Assembly (NCBI RefSeq): GCF_003254525.1
Contig: NZ_QFYS01000001.1
Location: 372,001 to 436,000 of the forward strand
DNA from: Phenylobacterium kunshanense
GTDB lineage: Bacteria; Pseudomonadota; Alphaproteobacteria; Caulobacterales; Caulobacteraceae
Direction of reading: 5' to 3'
DNA length: 64,000 nucleotides
Positions within the stretch are counted from its first letter, which is position 1, and every line of letters begins with the position of its first letter. Under the pieces are notes generated by a model. That model did not search any database. It worked only from the letters and a program-made list of their open reading frames with translations, and was not told the DNA's origin. Positions 30,637 through 39,800 of the stretch are shown piece after piece. The position numbers were made by a program, and so were the translations under genes.

Positions 30637-31665
30637 GTGCCCCGCAAACCGACGCAGGCCCAGGTCTATGACGACCTGTTGACCCGCTATGGCCTGGAGG
30701 TGGCGGACGCGTTCGAGCGCGCTGTGGCCGACATCGCCACGGCGGCCGAGTTGCAGCGCCTCGCCGCTGCCATCGAGACGGGGAACCTTGAGGCTGTCGT
30801 TGCGGCCCTGAACCTGGAGCAGGCGGCCTACAGCCCGCTCCTCGAAGCCATCCGCACCGCCTACGCCACGAGCGGGGCGACCGCGGCGTCATACTTCCCG
30901 GCCCGTCTGGTGGCCCGGTTTGACGTTCGCAACCCCCGCGCCGAGCGGTGGCTGGCGGAACAGTCCTCGAGGCTCGTGCGCGAGATCATCGCGGATCAGC
31001 GCGTCGCCCTGCGTCAGGCCCTCACGGCCGGCATGGAGCGCGGCGCTGGGCCGAAGACGGTCGCGCTGGAGATCGTCGGCCGAGTGAACAAGGCCACGGG
31101 CCAGCGCGAGGGCGGTATCCTCGGCCTGACCAGCCAGCAGGAGGGCTATGCGCGGGCGGCGCGGGCCGAGCTGGAGAGCGGCGACCCGGCGCAGCTTAGG
31201 GCCTACCTAGACCGCAAACGACGCGACAAGCGCTTCGACCGGACCATCCGCAAGGCACTGGCCGAGGAAACCCCGGTTCCGGCCGAGACGATCCGCAAGG
31301 CCGAGGCAGCCTATAGGACGCGGCTCTTGCAACTTCGGGGGCAGATGATCGGCCGGACGGAGAGTCTGACGGCGCTCCGGGCCGCCAAGCACGAGACCTA
31401 TCGCCAGGCCGTCGACAAGGGCCAGATCACCGAGTCCGCAATCACCCGCATCTGGCGGGACAGTTCGGACCTTCGGGTGCGCCACTCGCACGCAGTTCTC
31501 GACGGCAAGAAGGTCCAAGGCCTGAGTGAGCCGTTCCGCAGCCCTGTGACGGGCGCCTTGATGCTCTACCCGGGCGACCGGAGCTTTGGGGCTCCGGCCT
31601 CCGAACTGATCGGATGTCGATGCGACGAGGAAATCCGCATCGACTTCTTCGCTGAGGTGGTCTGA
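30637..31665 (+). CDS. Phage head morphogenesis protein (Mu gpF / SPP1 gp7-like)
   Basis: GTG start, 342 aa. The C-terminal 110 residues carry the family signature: MIGRTESLTALRAAKHETYR, RIWRDSSDLRVRHSHAVLDG and RSFGAPASELIGCRCDEEIR. The N-terminal half is helical. These proteins sit at the portal and aid head assembly or DNA delivery. It normally follows the portal gene, but here it comes after the connector genes and the reverse cassette. Confidence 0.8.
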   Translation: MPRKPTQAQVYDDLLTRYGLEVADAFERAVADIATAAELQRLAAAIETGNLEAVVAALNLEQAAYSPLLEAIRTAYATSGATAASYFPARLVARFDVRNPRAERWLAEQSSRLVREIIADQRVALRQALTAGMERGAGPKTVALEIVGRVNKATGQREGGILGLTSQQEGYARAARAELESGDPAQLRAYLDRKRRDKRFDRTIRKALAEETPVPAETIRKAEAAYRTRLLQLRGQMIGRTESLTALRAAKHETYRQAVDKGQITESAITRIWRDSSDLRVRHSHAVLDGKKVQGLSEPFRSPVTGALMLYPGDRSFGAPASELIGCRCDEEIRIDFFAEVV

Positions 31666-31668
31666 TCG

Positions 31669-32115
31669 GTGGCCCGCTCGTTCTCGGCTGTGGTGTCGGC
31701 GAAGGTGGCCGCCCGCAAGGATCTGATGCGCGCCGTGTTCAAGTCGAGCGTGCAAGGCGTGGCCGCCATCGCCCAGACGCCGGGCCCCTCCAAGGCCAAC
31801 CCAGGCGGGGGGAGGGGCGGACACCTGCCGATCGACACCGGGTTTCTGCGAGCATCCTTCACGGCGACGCTCACGCCCGCGCTGCCGGCCGCAATGCCGC
31901 GGCCCGATGGAGAGGCGAGCTACAGCTACGACGCTACGGCGGTGAACCTCGTGATCGCGGGGGCCGACCTCGGCGACACCATCACCCTGGCCTATACGGC
32001 CAACTACGCCCGGTTCGTTCACCGGAACTATCAGTGGGTCACCCTGGCGGCCCAGCAATGGCCCCAGGTGGTCGCTCGCAACGCCGCAGAGGCTGAGAGG
32101 AGGTTCCGGCTGTGA
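31669..32115 (+). CDS. Tail completion/minor tail protein (HK97 gp10-like)
   Basis: 148 aa, GTG start. N-terminal basic helix, then HLPIDTGFLRASFTATLTPA, which resembles the VDTGRLRxS motif of HK97 gp10-type proteins, and YTANYARFVHRNYQWV. Overlaps the tail terminator gene. It likely sits at the head-tail joint. Confidence 0.6.
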   Translation: MARSFSAVVSAKVAARKDLMRAVFKSSVQGVAAIAQTPGPSKANPGGGRGGHLPIDTGFLRASFTATLTPALPAAMPRPDGEASYSYDATAVNLVIAGADLGDTITLAYTANYARFVHRNYQWVTLAAQQWPQVVARNAAEAERRFRL

Positions 32116-32525
32116 GCAAGGCCTCCGAAATCCCCGCGGCGCTCCTGGCCCGGTTGTCCAGCTTGGCCATAGGCTCGCCGCCCCTGCCCATCGCCTACCC
32201 GGACATTCCCTTCGACCCGGCTACACAGTCGCTCGCCGGCAAGTACCTGCAGGCCGGATACTTCCGAAACACGCCGGCCTTTGAGGGGCTATCGAGCGGG
32301 GTTCTCGATCAAGGCGTGCTGGTGGTCAGCGTGGTCTTCCCCAAGGACAGCGGCGTGATCGCGGTCAACGCAGCCGCGCAAGCGGTCGCCGACCACTTCC
32401 CCAAGGCGAGCGCGCTCAAGAACGGCTCGACGCGGGTCAAGATCAGTAAGGAGCCGGTGATCGGATCGCCGCTCCAGGAAGGCGACAAGACCATCGTCGC
32501 CGTGACGATCTCGTGGGTCTCCTGA
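32112..32525 (+). CDS. Tail terminator protein
   Basis: 137 aa, GTG start. IPAALLARLSSLAIGSPPLP, PIAYPDIPFDPATQSLAGKY and the closing KTIVAVTISWVS are typical of DUF4128/tail terminator proteins that cap the tail tube. Position before the major tail protein is standard. Confidence 0.7.
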   Translation: MSKASEIPAALLARLSSLAIGSPPLPIAYPDIPFDPATQSLAGKYLQAGYFRNTPAFEGLSSGVLDQGVLVVSVVFPKDSGVIAVNAAAQAVADHFPKASALKNGSTRVKISKEPVIGSPLQEGDKTIVAVTISWVS

Positions 32526-32588
32526 CCCTCTGAGGACTGCCCTTAGCCGAGATGGGCGCCGGCTTTTTCACAATAGAAGGAGCCAGCC

Positions 32589-33074
32589 ATGGCCTACTCT
32601 TCGAGCGAAGGCGCGAAGTTCTACTACTGCGCCACCGCGAACCCGACCGCGGACACGGTGTCGGAATATGCCGCCCTGACGTGGGTCGAACTGACCGGCG
32701 TCGAGACGATCAGCGAGTTCGGCGACAGTGCCCAGCTCGTGACCTTCAACCTTCTCGCCGAGGGGCGCGTCCGCAAGCTGAAGGGTTCCAAGGACGCCGG
32801 CGACATCACCGTCGCGTGCGTCCACGACCCTCTCGCCGCCAGCCAGGCCGCCATGAAGGGCTTCGCCGGGACGAAGTTCAACTACGCCTTCAAGGCCCTG
32901 CTCGCGGACGGTGCGGACAGCAACGACACGGACTCGGTGTTCTACTTCACCGGCAAGGTGATGAGCGCGCCGCTGAACATCGGCGGGGCCAACGACCCGA
33001 CCCGCCGCAACTACAACATCGCCATCGACACCGAGGTCCTGGAGGACATCGGCGAGGCGGTCTCGGGCGGCTAA
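32589..33074 (+). CDS. Major tail tube protein
   Basis: 161 aa, strong AGAAGGAG Shine-Dalgarno. Beta-rich with EYAALTWVELTGVETISEFG and a VRKLKGSKDAGDITVACVHD block, the pattern of siphophage tail tube proteins. Standard position between terminator and chaperones. Confidence 0.8.
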   Translation: MAYSSSEGAKFYYCATANPTADTVSEYAALTWVELTGVETISEFGDSAQLVTFNLLAEGRVRKLKGSKDAGDITVACVHDPLAASQAAMKGFAGTKFNYAFKALLADGADSNDTDSVFYFTGKVMSAPLNIGGANDPTRRNYNIAIDTEVLEDIGEAVSGG

Positions 33075-33155
33075 GCCGACCCTCACAGAACAAAGAACCT
33101 TCCCCACCAACTTTAAGGGCCAGTCGCGCTGGCCTGCTTTTTCGGAGCAACCCCC

Positions 33156-33563
33156 ATGGCGGACCTCGCCACGATCGCAGCCTACAATCCCGACGAAGCC
33201 TCGACGCTGGAACTGCGGGGCATCGACGGCGCCCAACTCTTCAACGAAGACGAAGGGCGGACCCCGATGACCATCTCCCTCCTCGGGGAAGACAGCGACG
33301 TCGCCGTGAAGGCCCGCAACAGCCAGACGAACCGCCGGATCCAGCAGGGCCCGCGCGCCAAGCTTACGGCCGAGGGGCTGAACTCTGATGGCGCCGCCTA
33401 CCTCGCCAAGCTGACGGTGGGCTGGAACATCACCATGGGCGGAGAGAAGGCCGAGTTCAGCCAGGAGGCTGCGCTCAAGCTCTACTCGAACCCGAAGCTC
33501 GCTTTCATCCGCGAACAGGTCGCCGCGTTCGTGGAGGACCGCGCCAATTTTTTGCGGGCCTAG
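33156..33563 (+). CDS. Tail assembly chaperone, unshifted G-type product
   Basis: 135 aa with ASTLELRGIDGAQLFNEDEG, which fits the tail assembly chaperone family. The last codons include a TTT-TTG pair on a T-run shortly before the stop, creating a -1 slippery site. Unshifted product is gpG-like; the shifted product adds the T-type part from 33554. Lies between the tail tube and tape-measure genes as in lambda G-T. Confidence 0.75.
   Translation: MADLATIAAYNPDEASTLELRGIDGAQLFNEDEGRTPMTISLLGEDSDVAVKARNSQTNRRIQQGPRAKLTAEGLNSDGAAYLAKLTVGWNITMGGEKAEFSQEAALKLYSNPKLAFIREQVAAFVEDRANFLRA
33548..33554 (+). promoter_or_regulatory. Programmed -1 frameshift slippery site
   Basis: T TTT TTG in the reading frame of the upstream gene (codons TTT at 33549 and TTG at 33552), nine bases before the first base of its second-last codon region and two codons before the stop. 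A one-base slip continues at 33554 into the frame that runs to 33955. Confidence 0.75.
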
Positions 33564-33955
33564 TCGAGGAACTCGTCACCTTCGCGGGAGCGGTCAGCCT
33601 CAAGAAGAAGCCCGACCCGCTTCCGCCCTTCCCGGAGGAGCTTGAAGCCCTCTGGGGCGTGTTCCTCAAGCTGTCGTCCCGGCGCACCGCTGGGATGGCG
33701 GCTAACCCCATCACCTTCGCGGATATCGAGGCCTTTCAGCGTCTGACCCTGACCGACCTGTCGGCTTGGGAGGTGGACGTGATCTGCCAACTCGACGACG
33801 CGGTTATGTCGGCTTGGGCCGGCGAGGTGAAGAAGGCCAAGCCCAAGGCGGACGCTCCTGCGGCGATTCCTGTGAGCGACACGAAGAGCATGAAGGCGAT
33901 GTTCCGGGGCCTTGCAGCCCGGAAGCGGTTGGCGGCCGAGCAAAAGCAGGGCTAG
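33554..33955 (+). CDS. T-type extension of the tail assembly chaperone (made by -1 frameshift)
   Basis: The frame 33554-33955 has no ATG/GTG/TTG upstream of 33659 but reads well from the slippery site: AGLVEELVTFAGAVSLKKKP, EELEALWGVFLKLSSRRTAG and an Ala/Lys-rich end. I therefore read it as the T part of a G-T fusion of about 266 aa that recruits tail tube protein onto the tape measure. A shorter product from the GTG at 33659 is possible. Confidence 0.7.
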   Translation, partial: AGLVEELVTFAGAVSLKKKPDPLPPFPEELEALWGVFLKLSSRRTAGMAANPITFADIEAFQRLTLTDLSAWEVDVICQLDDAVMSAWAGEVKKAKPKADAPAAIPVSDTKSMKAMFRGLAARKRLAAEQKQG

Positions 33956-33965
33956 GTTGCGAATC

Positions 33966-34343
33966 ATGCGTTGGTTGGCGGCTCTTGTGATCTTGGCGGC
34001 GCCGGCGGCTTCGGCCCAACCGGCGCCAGAGATCGTCAGTAAGGCCGCCGCGAAGGCTCGATCCGAGCTTGAGGCGCGCTTGCTGGACTATCCCAGCGCG
34101 CGGTTCGCGGACGTCAAGGCTCACGTGGCAGATGGCGGCAAGGCCGTCCTGTTCTGCGGCAAGGTGAACGCGAAGAACCGCTCCGGCGGCTATGTCGGGT
34201 GGGAAGGCTTCGCGGCCTTTGTCACTGACAGCGCAACCGTCACCGCCGGCGCATCCGACGCACCCATGACCGCCATCTACTGCAGCGAGCCGATCGGCTC
34301 TCCTGTCCCAGGCGACTTCTCGGCCGCTATGGCCCACCGCTAG
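33966..34343 (+). CDS. Secreted small protein, 125 aa
   Basis: I start at MRWLAALVILAAPAASA (33966), a clear Sec signal peptide with an Ala-x-Ala cleavage site. The mature part has FCGKVNAKNRSGGYVGWEGF, a motif seen in small secreted proteobacterial proteins, and a second Cys (AIYCSE) that could form a disulfide. Located between tail chaperone and tape-measure genes, it is not needed for tails and is probably a lysogenic conversion or exported accessory gene. Confidence 0.6.
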   Translation: MRWLAALVILAAPAASAQPAPEIVSKAAAKARSELEARLLDYPSARFADVKAHVADGGKAVLFCGKVNAKNRSGGYVGWEGFAAFVTDSATVTAGASDAPMTAIYCSEPIGSPVPGDFSAAMAHR

Positions 34344-34423
34344 ACCACCCGACAACCTACGCCCCCTGACGCACCGCTGACCAGCGGGCGCCGGCGCTTG
34401 TCCACACATCAGAGGAGCAGACC

Positions 34424-37400
34424 ATGGCCGACGTCGCCGACCTGATCATGCGCGCCTCTGTTCCGGGAGGCAAAGAGGCCGAAGCCACTCTCGACAGCAT
34501 CGCCACTAGCGCCGACCGGGCCAGCGCCGCCGCCGACAACTACGGCGCCGGCACGCAGCGCATGGCGAAGCAGATGCAGGCGGCGAACGCGGCGCTCAAG
34601 GCGCAGGACGTGGCGCTTCAGGCTCACGCCCGCGCCGCCGGCCTCTCCCGCCACGCCCTGCTCAACCTCGGCTATCAGGTGCAGGACATCGGCGTTTCCC
34701 TCGCCAGCGGCGCCAATCCCTTCATGGTGATGGCGCAGCAGGGCTCGCAGATCGCTCAGATCTACGGCGGGTCGGGCGTCGGCGTCGGCGCGGCCCTGCG
34801 CCAACTCCTCGGCATTCTCGGCAAGTTCGCCCCCATGGGGCTTGCCATTGGCGCGGTGGCTGGCGCCTTCGCCCTGTTCGAGCGCGAGGTCGACAAGAGC
34901 ACGAAGGGCGCGACGACCTGGGGCCAGACCTTCCAGGCGACGATCAACGTCGTCGGGAAGATGATCAAGGACGGCCCGATCGGCGACGCGCTGAAGTGGC
35001 TGGCCGGGTTCTTCGGTGCGACCTTCGACGCGATCCTCGACGGGGTCATGTGGTTCGTCGACAAGATGGTCGGCCACTTCGGCGCGGCCTTCACCCTGAT
35101 CGTGAAGAACTGGCAGCGCCTACCCGAGGTGTTCGGCGTCATCGCCCAAGGAGCCGCGAACATCACGATCCAGGCTGTCGAGGGCCTGATCAACAAGGTG
35201 ATCGAGGGCCTTAACTACATCCTCAAGAAGGTCGGCAAGGAAGCGATCGGCTTCGTCGACCTGCCGGAGATCAAGCTCGCGAACGCTAAGCTGGCCGCGG
35301 AGTACAAGCAGCTCGCGACGACCATCGAGGGCAACTTCCGCAAGAGTCGCGAGGGCTTGTTCGGCAAGATCGTCGCTGAGACGGAGCGTCTGGCGGCAGC
35401 CCAGAAGAAGGGGGCGAAGGCGGCCAAGGAGAACGCCGCGGCGCAGGATGAAGTCGCCAAAGCGCTCGAAAAGGAACTCGAGGCGCTGAGGAACTACTCG
35501 GACGCCATCGACCGCGCCGGCATCGACGCCGAGACGCTGAAGATCGTTGAGGCGCAGACCATGGCCGCGCGCGCCATGGCGCTGATGACGAAGGAGGGCG
35601 ACGCGCTGGCCGCGAAGTTCCTCGAGTACGCCTACGCGCTGGAACAGTCCAAGGACCAGCAGAAGGCCTGGAACCCGCAGATCGAGAAGTCGATCACGGC
35701 GACGGACAAGTTCGCGGACCAACTGGAGACTGCCAGGGAACGCGCCGAGCGGCTGGCTGAGGCCTTCGGCCGGGTCCAGTTCTCCCTTCGCGACATGCTC
35801 CGCTCGATGACGAGCGGGGACATAGGTTCGTTCATCCTGAACATTCAGGACCTGATCGGCGGTGTCGGGTCGCTTCTGAAGCAGGGCCCTGCCGGCATCG
35901 CCTCCCTTGGAGCAATGGCCGCCAACGCCATTGGCGGAAAGGCGGGCCGGGCAATCGGCGGCGGCCTGGGCATTGCGGCGGGGGGCCTGGGCCTGGGAGC
36001 CTTCGCGGCGAGTGGCGCGGGCGCGGCGGCCCTGGGAACGCTTGGCTTGGGCGCGGGGGCGATCAGCGGCATCGCGGCGCTTGCCGGCCCCATCGGCCTA
36101 GCCGCGGGCGCCCTCTACGCCGCAGCGAAGCTGTTCAACCTCGGCGGCAAGCCGACGAACGCTGGCGCGGGCTACGATCTGCGTACCGGCGCGATCAGCG
36201 GGAACAAGCGCACATCAGAGACGGAGGACGCCGCGCGCTCGGCCGGTGAAGCCATTCAAGGCATTCAGGACGCGCTCAAGGCCGCCGGCATCGGCCTGAC
36301 CGACGCGGTGACCGGCCTCGTGATTGGGACGCGCGATCAGACGCAGATCTACCTGCAGAGCGGCCAGACGCTACGCTCTGCGGTGGGCGACAGCGGCGCG
36401 GCGGTCGATACCGCCATGCGCGCCCTGCTTTCCTCGGCGACGTTTGTTTCCGAGGCGCAGAAGGCGCTTGTGGATAGTGCGCTCGCCGCCGGAAAGGGCT
36501 TCGACGCCATCGCGGAAATCCTGGCGAAGTACGAGGCCGCACAGGGCATCGCAAAGTCGCTCGACGACGAAATCCTGCGCCTTACGGACGCCAAGGCCTA
36601 CGATCTCAAGGCGGTGCGTGACGCCATCGAGGAACAGCGCAAGGCAGCACAGCAGCTCGCCGCCGACGGATATCTCACCGCCGATCAGCTTGCGGTCATC
36701 ACGACCAAGCTCGCGACGTTGGAGGGCCTGCAACTCGACGAAGTGCTGAAGCGGTACGGTCAAGCCGTGAACGACGCCACGCAGGCGACGCAGGCCAGCA
36801 TCGAGGCGGCTACCGGCGCCACGGAGAGCGCCCGATCCGCTCTGGTAGAGGCCTACAACCGCGAAGCCGACGCCCTGCGAGAGACGATCGACCGCTTCAC
36901 CGAACTCGCTGACAGCATGAAGGACTTCAAGGCCGAACTCACGACGGGTTCGCTCGCCGGCCTGAACCCCTTCGCACAATACCGGGCATCGGCCCAGGCC
37001 TTCACGAGCGCTCGCAATGCCCTGGCCGCGAACCCGGGCGACGCCGCGGCCTACGGCGCGCTGCAGACCGCCTCTCGGCAGTTCCTGGAGGCGTCAAAGG
37101 CCATCGCGCCGAACTCGGCCATGTACGACCGGGACCTCGCCGCAGTGCGCGCCGCCACGGAACAGGCCGAGACCTACGCCCGCGCCCAGGTCGGCACGGC
37201 TGAGGCCCAGCTTGCCCAGCTCACCGCCACCGTGGGCCAGCTCGCGCAACTCAATGCCGGCGTGGTGACGGTCGCCCAGGCCATCGCGAACCTGCAGAAC
37301 GCCCTGATCGTTGAGCGCCAGCTCGGCGTGACCCCCACGGCGAACGACAACTTCGACGTCAACCGCTACCTCGCGAACGGCCCCGACCTCGCTCAGAACT

Positions 37401-37801
37401 GGATGGAAGGCGGGGTCCTTCGCCAGTACGGCTCCACCCTCCAGGAAGCCGCCGCCGTCCACTACAGGCTGCAGGGCATGCCTGAGATCGCCGCCGGCCT
37501 GCGCAAGTACGCCGACGGCGGGATGCACCCCGGCGGCCTGCGGCTGGTCGGCGAGCGCGGCCCGGAACTCGAGGTCACCGGCCCGGCCCGCTACTTCAGC
37601 GCCGAGGACACTCAAGCGATGCTTGGTGGGGGCGGGGACACCGCCGACGTCGTGGCTGAGTTGCGCCAGGTCCGCGCTGAGATCGCCGAGGTTCGGCGCT
37701 CTTCTGACCGCACCGCTCTAGAGCTGCAGAAGATGGCCGGAAGCGGGCTCTACGTCCGCGGCCGGTCTCCCGATGACCCCGTGACCACTGAGGCCGCCTG
37801 A
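34424..37801 (+). CDS. Tail tape measure protein
   Basis: 1,125 aa, the longest gene, with an AGAGGAG Shine-Dalgarno. Coiled-coil N- and C-terminal regions and a Gly/Ala-rich hydrophobic segment around residues 500-580 with several transmembrane-like stretches are typical of tape measures, which set tail length and help eject DNA. N-terminal LGYQVQDIGVSLASGANPFM is a common tape-measure motif. The length would predict a tail of roughly 150-170 nm by the usual 0.15 nm per residue. Confidence 0.9.
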   Translation: MADVADLIMRASVPGGKEAEATLDSIATSADRASAAADNYGAGTQRMAKQMQAANAALKAQDVALQAHARAAGLSRHALLNLGYQVQDIGVSLASGANPFMVMAQQGSQIAQIYGGSGVGVGAALRQLLGILGKFAPMGLAIGAVAGAFALFEREVDKSTKGATTWGQTFQATINVVGKMIKDGPIGDALKWLAGFFGATFDAILDGVMWFVDKMVGHFGAAFTLIVKNWQRLPEVFGVIAQGAANITIQAVEGLINKVIEGLNYILKKVGKEAIGFVDLPEIKLANAKLAAEYKQLATTIEGNFRKSREGLFGKIVAETERLAAAQKKGAKAAKENAAAQDEVAKALEKELEALRNYSDAIDRAGIDAETLKIVEAQTMAARAMALMTKEGDALAAKFLEYAYALEQSKDQQKAWNPQIEKSITATDKFADQLETARERAERLAEAFGRVQFSLRDMLRSMTSGDIGSFILNIQDLIGGVGSLLKQGPAGIASLGAMAANAIGGKAGRAIGGGLGIAAGGLGLGAFAASGAGAAALGTLGLGAGAISGIAALAGPIGLAAGALYAAAKLFNLGGKPTNAGAGYDLRTGAISGNKRTSETEDAARSAGEAIQGIQDALKAAGIGLTDAVTGLVIGTRDQTQIYLQSGQTLRSAVGDSGAAVDTAMRALLSSATFVSEAQKALVDSALAAGKGFDAIAEILAKYEAAQGIAKSLDDEILRLTDAKAYDLKAVRDAIEEQRKAAQQLAADGYLTADQLAVITTKLATLEGLQLDEVLKRYGQAVNDATQATQASIEAATGATESARSALVEAYNREADALRETIDRFTELADSMKDFKAELTTGSLAGLNPFAQYRASAQAFTSARNALAANPGDAAAYGALQTASRQFLEASKAIAPNSAMYDRDLAAVRAATEQAETYARAQVGTAEAQLAQLTATVGQLAQLNAGVVTVAQAIANLQNALIVERQLGVTPTANDNFDVNRYLANGPDLAQNWMEGGVLRQYGSTLQEAAAVHYRLQGMPEIAAGLRKYADGGMHPGGLRLVGERGPELEVTGPARYFSAEDTQAMLGGGGDTADVVAELRQVRAEIAEVRRSSDRTALELQKMAGSGLYVRGRSPDDPVTTEAA

Positions 37802-38901
37802 TGACGTCCGCCGGCGTGATGAGGGTGATCGAGTCCCTCAACCCCATCGGCGCGACCGAAGAGGTGTTCTTCTCGGTCACGGAAGCCATGCTCACGGCAA
37901 CGAACGTGCCGGAGACGAAGCCGGCCGCCTACAACGGCGCGACCACCTACGCCGACGGCGACCTGGTGAGCGTGTCGGCCAGCGGCAACGCCTTCGACGT
38001 CTATGAGAGCCTGCAGGCCGGCAACACTGGGAACACCCCGGCAAGCTCGCCGACGTTCTGGAAACTGCTGGCGCGAACCTACGGCGTCTATGCCGCCGGT
38101 ACCTATGCGCTCGGCGATCGGGTCATCGACGCGACCACACACCTCCAGTACGTCAGCCTGGAGGCCAGCAACACCGCAGCCCCGACCGACACGGCGAAGT
38201 GGCGCCTAGAAGGCCCGACCAACCGCTGGCGGCTGTTCGACCTGAAGCGCAATCAGGTCACGACCGTCGCCTCGCCGCTGATCGTGGAGATCACCCCGGG
38301 CAAGCGGGTCGACGCGATAGGCCTCACCGGCCTGGTGGCCGATGAAATCACCATCGAAGTGATCGTCGGTGGGCACGTCATGGAGACGTTCACCGACAGC
38401 CTGTCGACCCGCAACACCACCACGTGGTCGCAGTATTTCTTCGGCGAGTTCACCTACAAGAGCCGCTATTCGCGCTTCGATCTGCCGCCGTACTCCAGCG
38501 CGACCGTCCGCATCACCTTGGAGCGCGCGAGCGGCGACGTCTCCTGCGGCCGGATGGTGCTCAACAAGCACGTGTTCCTCGGCGAGGTCGAAGCCGAAGC
38601 CGATGACGACGCCCTGAACTTCTCCTCGGTGACGCGCGAGTTCGACGGGACAACAACGCTCGTTCCACGCCGTTCAGCGCCGACCGTGGCCTGCAGGGTG
38701 TGGTGCGACAAGGACAACGTGCCCGCGGCCCGCGCCCTCCGGGACCGCTTGCCGGCCACTCCCGCCTTCTGGAGCGGCCTGACCGACACCGACAGCGGTT
38801 ACTACGACAGCGTGACCATCCTCGGGTTCTACACCCGGTTCAGGATCGGCCTCGACCACCCCGACAACGCTCCCATTGACCTCGAAATCGAGGAGGCCTG
38901 A
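37801..38901 (+). CDS. Distal tail protein with carbohydrate-binding-like repeats, 366 aa
   Basis: ATG overlaps the tape-measure stop. Residues about 45-85 and 100-138 are two copies of a chitin-binding-like (ChtBD3/CBM5-12) motif: YADGDLV...VYESLQAGNTGNTPA and YALGDRVI...YVSLEASNTAAPTD, each with a terminal Trp. The rest is beta-rich. Likely a tail-tip protein that touches cell-surface glycans. The exact role in the baseplate is not clear. Confidence 0.6.
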   Translation: MTSAGVMRVIESLNPIGATEEVFFSVTEAMLTATNVPETKPAAYNGATTYADGDLVSVSASGNAFDVYESLQAGNTGNTPASSPTFWKLLARTYGVYAAGTYALGDRVIDATTHLQYVSLEASNTAAPTDTAKWRLEGPTNRWRLFDLKRNQVTTVASPLIVEITPGKRVDAIGLTGLVADEITIEVIVGGHVMETFTDSLSTRNTTTWSQYFFGEFTYKSRYSRFDLPPYSSATVRITLERASGDVSCGRMVLNKHVFLGEVEAEADDDALNFSSVTREFDGTTTLVPRRSAPTVACRVWCDKDNVPAARALRDRLPATPAFWSGLTDTDSGYYDSVTILGFYTRFRIGLDHPDNAPIDLEIEEA

Positions 38902-38903
38902 CC

Positions 38904-39800
38904 GTGCCGACGGCTCCGACCCCTATTGCGGCCCTGCCGACGCCAGTCCCGACGACTGCGGATCCGGCCAACTTCGACACCCGAGCCGACGCCCTTCTTG
39001 AGGCGATGCCCGACATGGTGACGGAGATGAACTCCGTTGCTGATGTCACCTATGACAACGCCGTCGAGGCAGCGGCCTCGGCCGCAGAAGTCGCCGGCCA
39101 GGCCGCAGTCGCCGCCGATGCGGCGGGCCTTGTCGGACGCAGCACGACGACGCTGACGGTCGGGGCGGGAACCAAAGCGGTCACGCTCACGTCTGCGAAG
39201 GCGTCGCTTATGACGGCTGGGCGGCAGGTGGTTATCTCGCTGCTGTCGGACCCTTCGATCCGCATGATCGGGGTGATCGCGGCGAGCCCGGCGCCGACGT
39301 CGACGACGGCTTCGGTGACGGTGACGAGTGGCGGCGTCTTCGGATCTGGCTCTTATTCGAGCTGGCAGATCATGGACGCAAACTTCTTCTCGCCATCGGC
39401 CACAGCGGCAGAGGTGTGGGAGGGGACCAGCGAGGTCGCGCCGATGACGCCCAAGGCGCTGATGGACTCCATGGCGCCGGTCACCGTCAGTTATGCCTCG
39501 ACGCTGGCGCTGGACATGGATGCCGGCTGGTACCGCCGCTGTTCGGCGGTGTCGGCGTCTTTCACGCTCGGGGTGTTCACCAACGCCAAGGCGGGCCAGC
39601 CGTTCGTGCTCGACCTCGTGAATAGCGCCGGCTCCGTCGTGCTGGCCGTCAACGCGGTGTGGGACTTCGCAGACGGGCTTCTTGGCGTGCTGAACCCGGA
39701 CAACGGGGCAAAGAACAAAATCGCCGGCATCATTGATGAGGTCGACGGCAGCGGAAACGTGACGCGGGGGACGCTTCACGTGATCCCCGGGCTGGCCTGA
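38904..39800 (+). CDS. Tail fibre-type protein, 298 aa
   Basis: GTG start. Opens with a Pro/Thr-rich stretch (PTAPTPIAALPTPVPTTADP) followed by NFDTRADALLEAMPDMVTEM, an N-terminal pattern common to phage tail fibre and appendage proteins, then a helical coiled region and a beta-rich end. Overlaps the next gene by one base. Confidence 0.6.
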   Translation: MPTAPTPIAALPTPVPTTADPANFDTRADALLEAMPDMVTEMNSVADVTYDNAVEAAASAAEVAGQAAVAADAAGLVGRSTTTLTVGAGTKAVTLTSAKASLMTAGRQVVISLLSDPSIRMIGVIAASPAPTSTTASVTVTSGGVFGSGSYSSWQIMDANFFSPSATAAEVWEGTSEVAPMTPKALMDSMAPVTVSYASTLALDMDAGWYRRCSAVSASFTLGVFTNAKAGQPFVLDLVNSAGSVVLAVNAVWDFADGLLGVLNPDNGAKNKIAGIIDEVDGSGNVTRGTLHVIPGLA

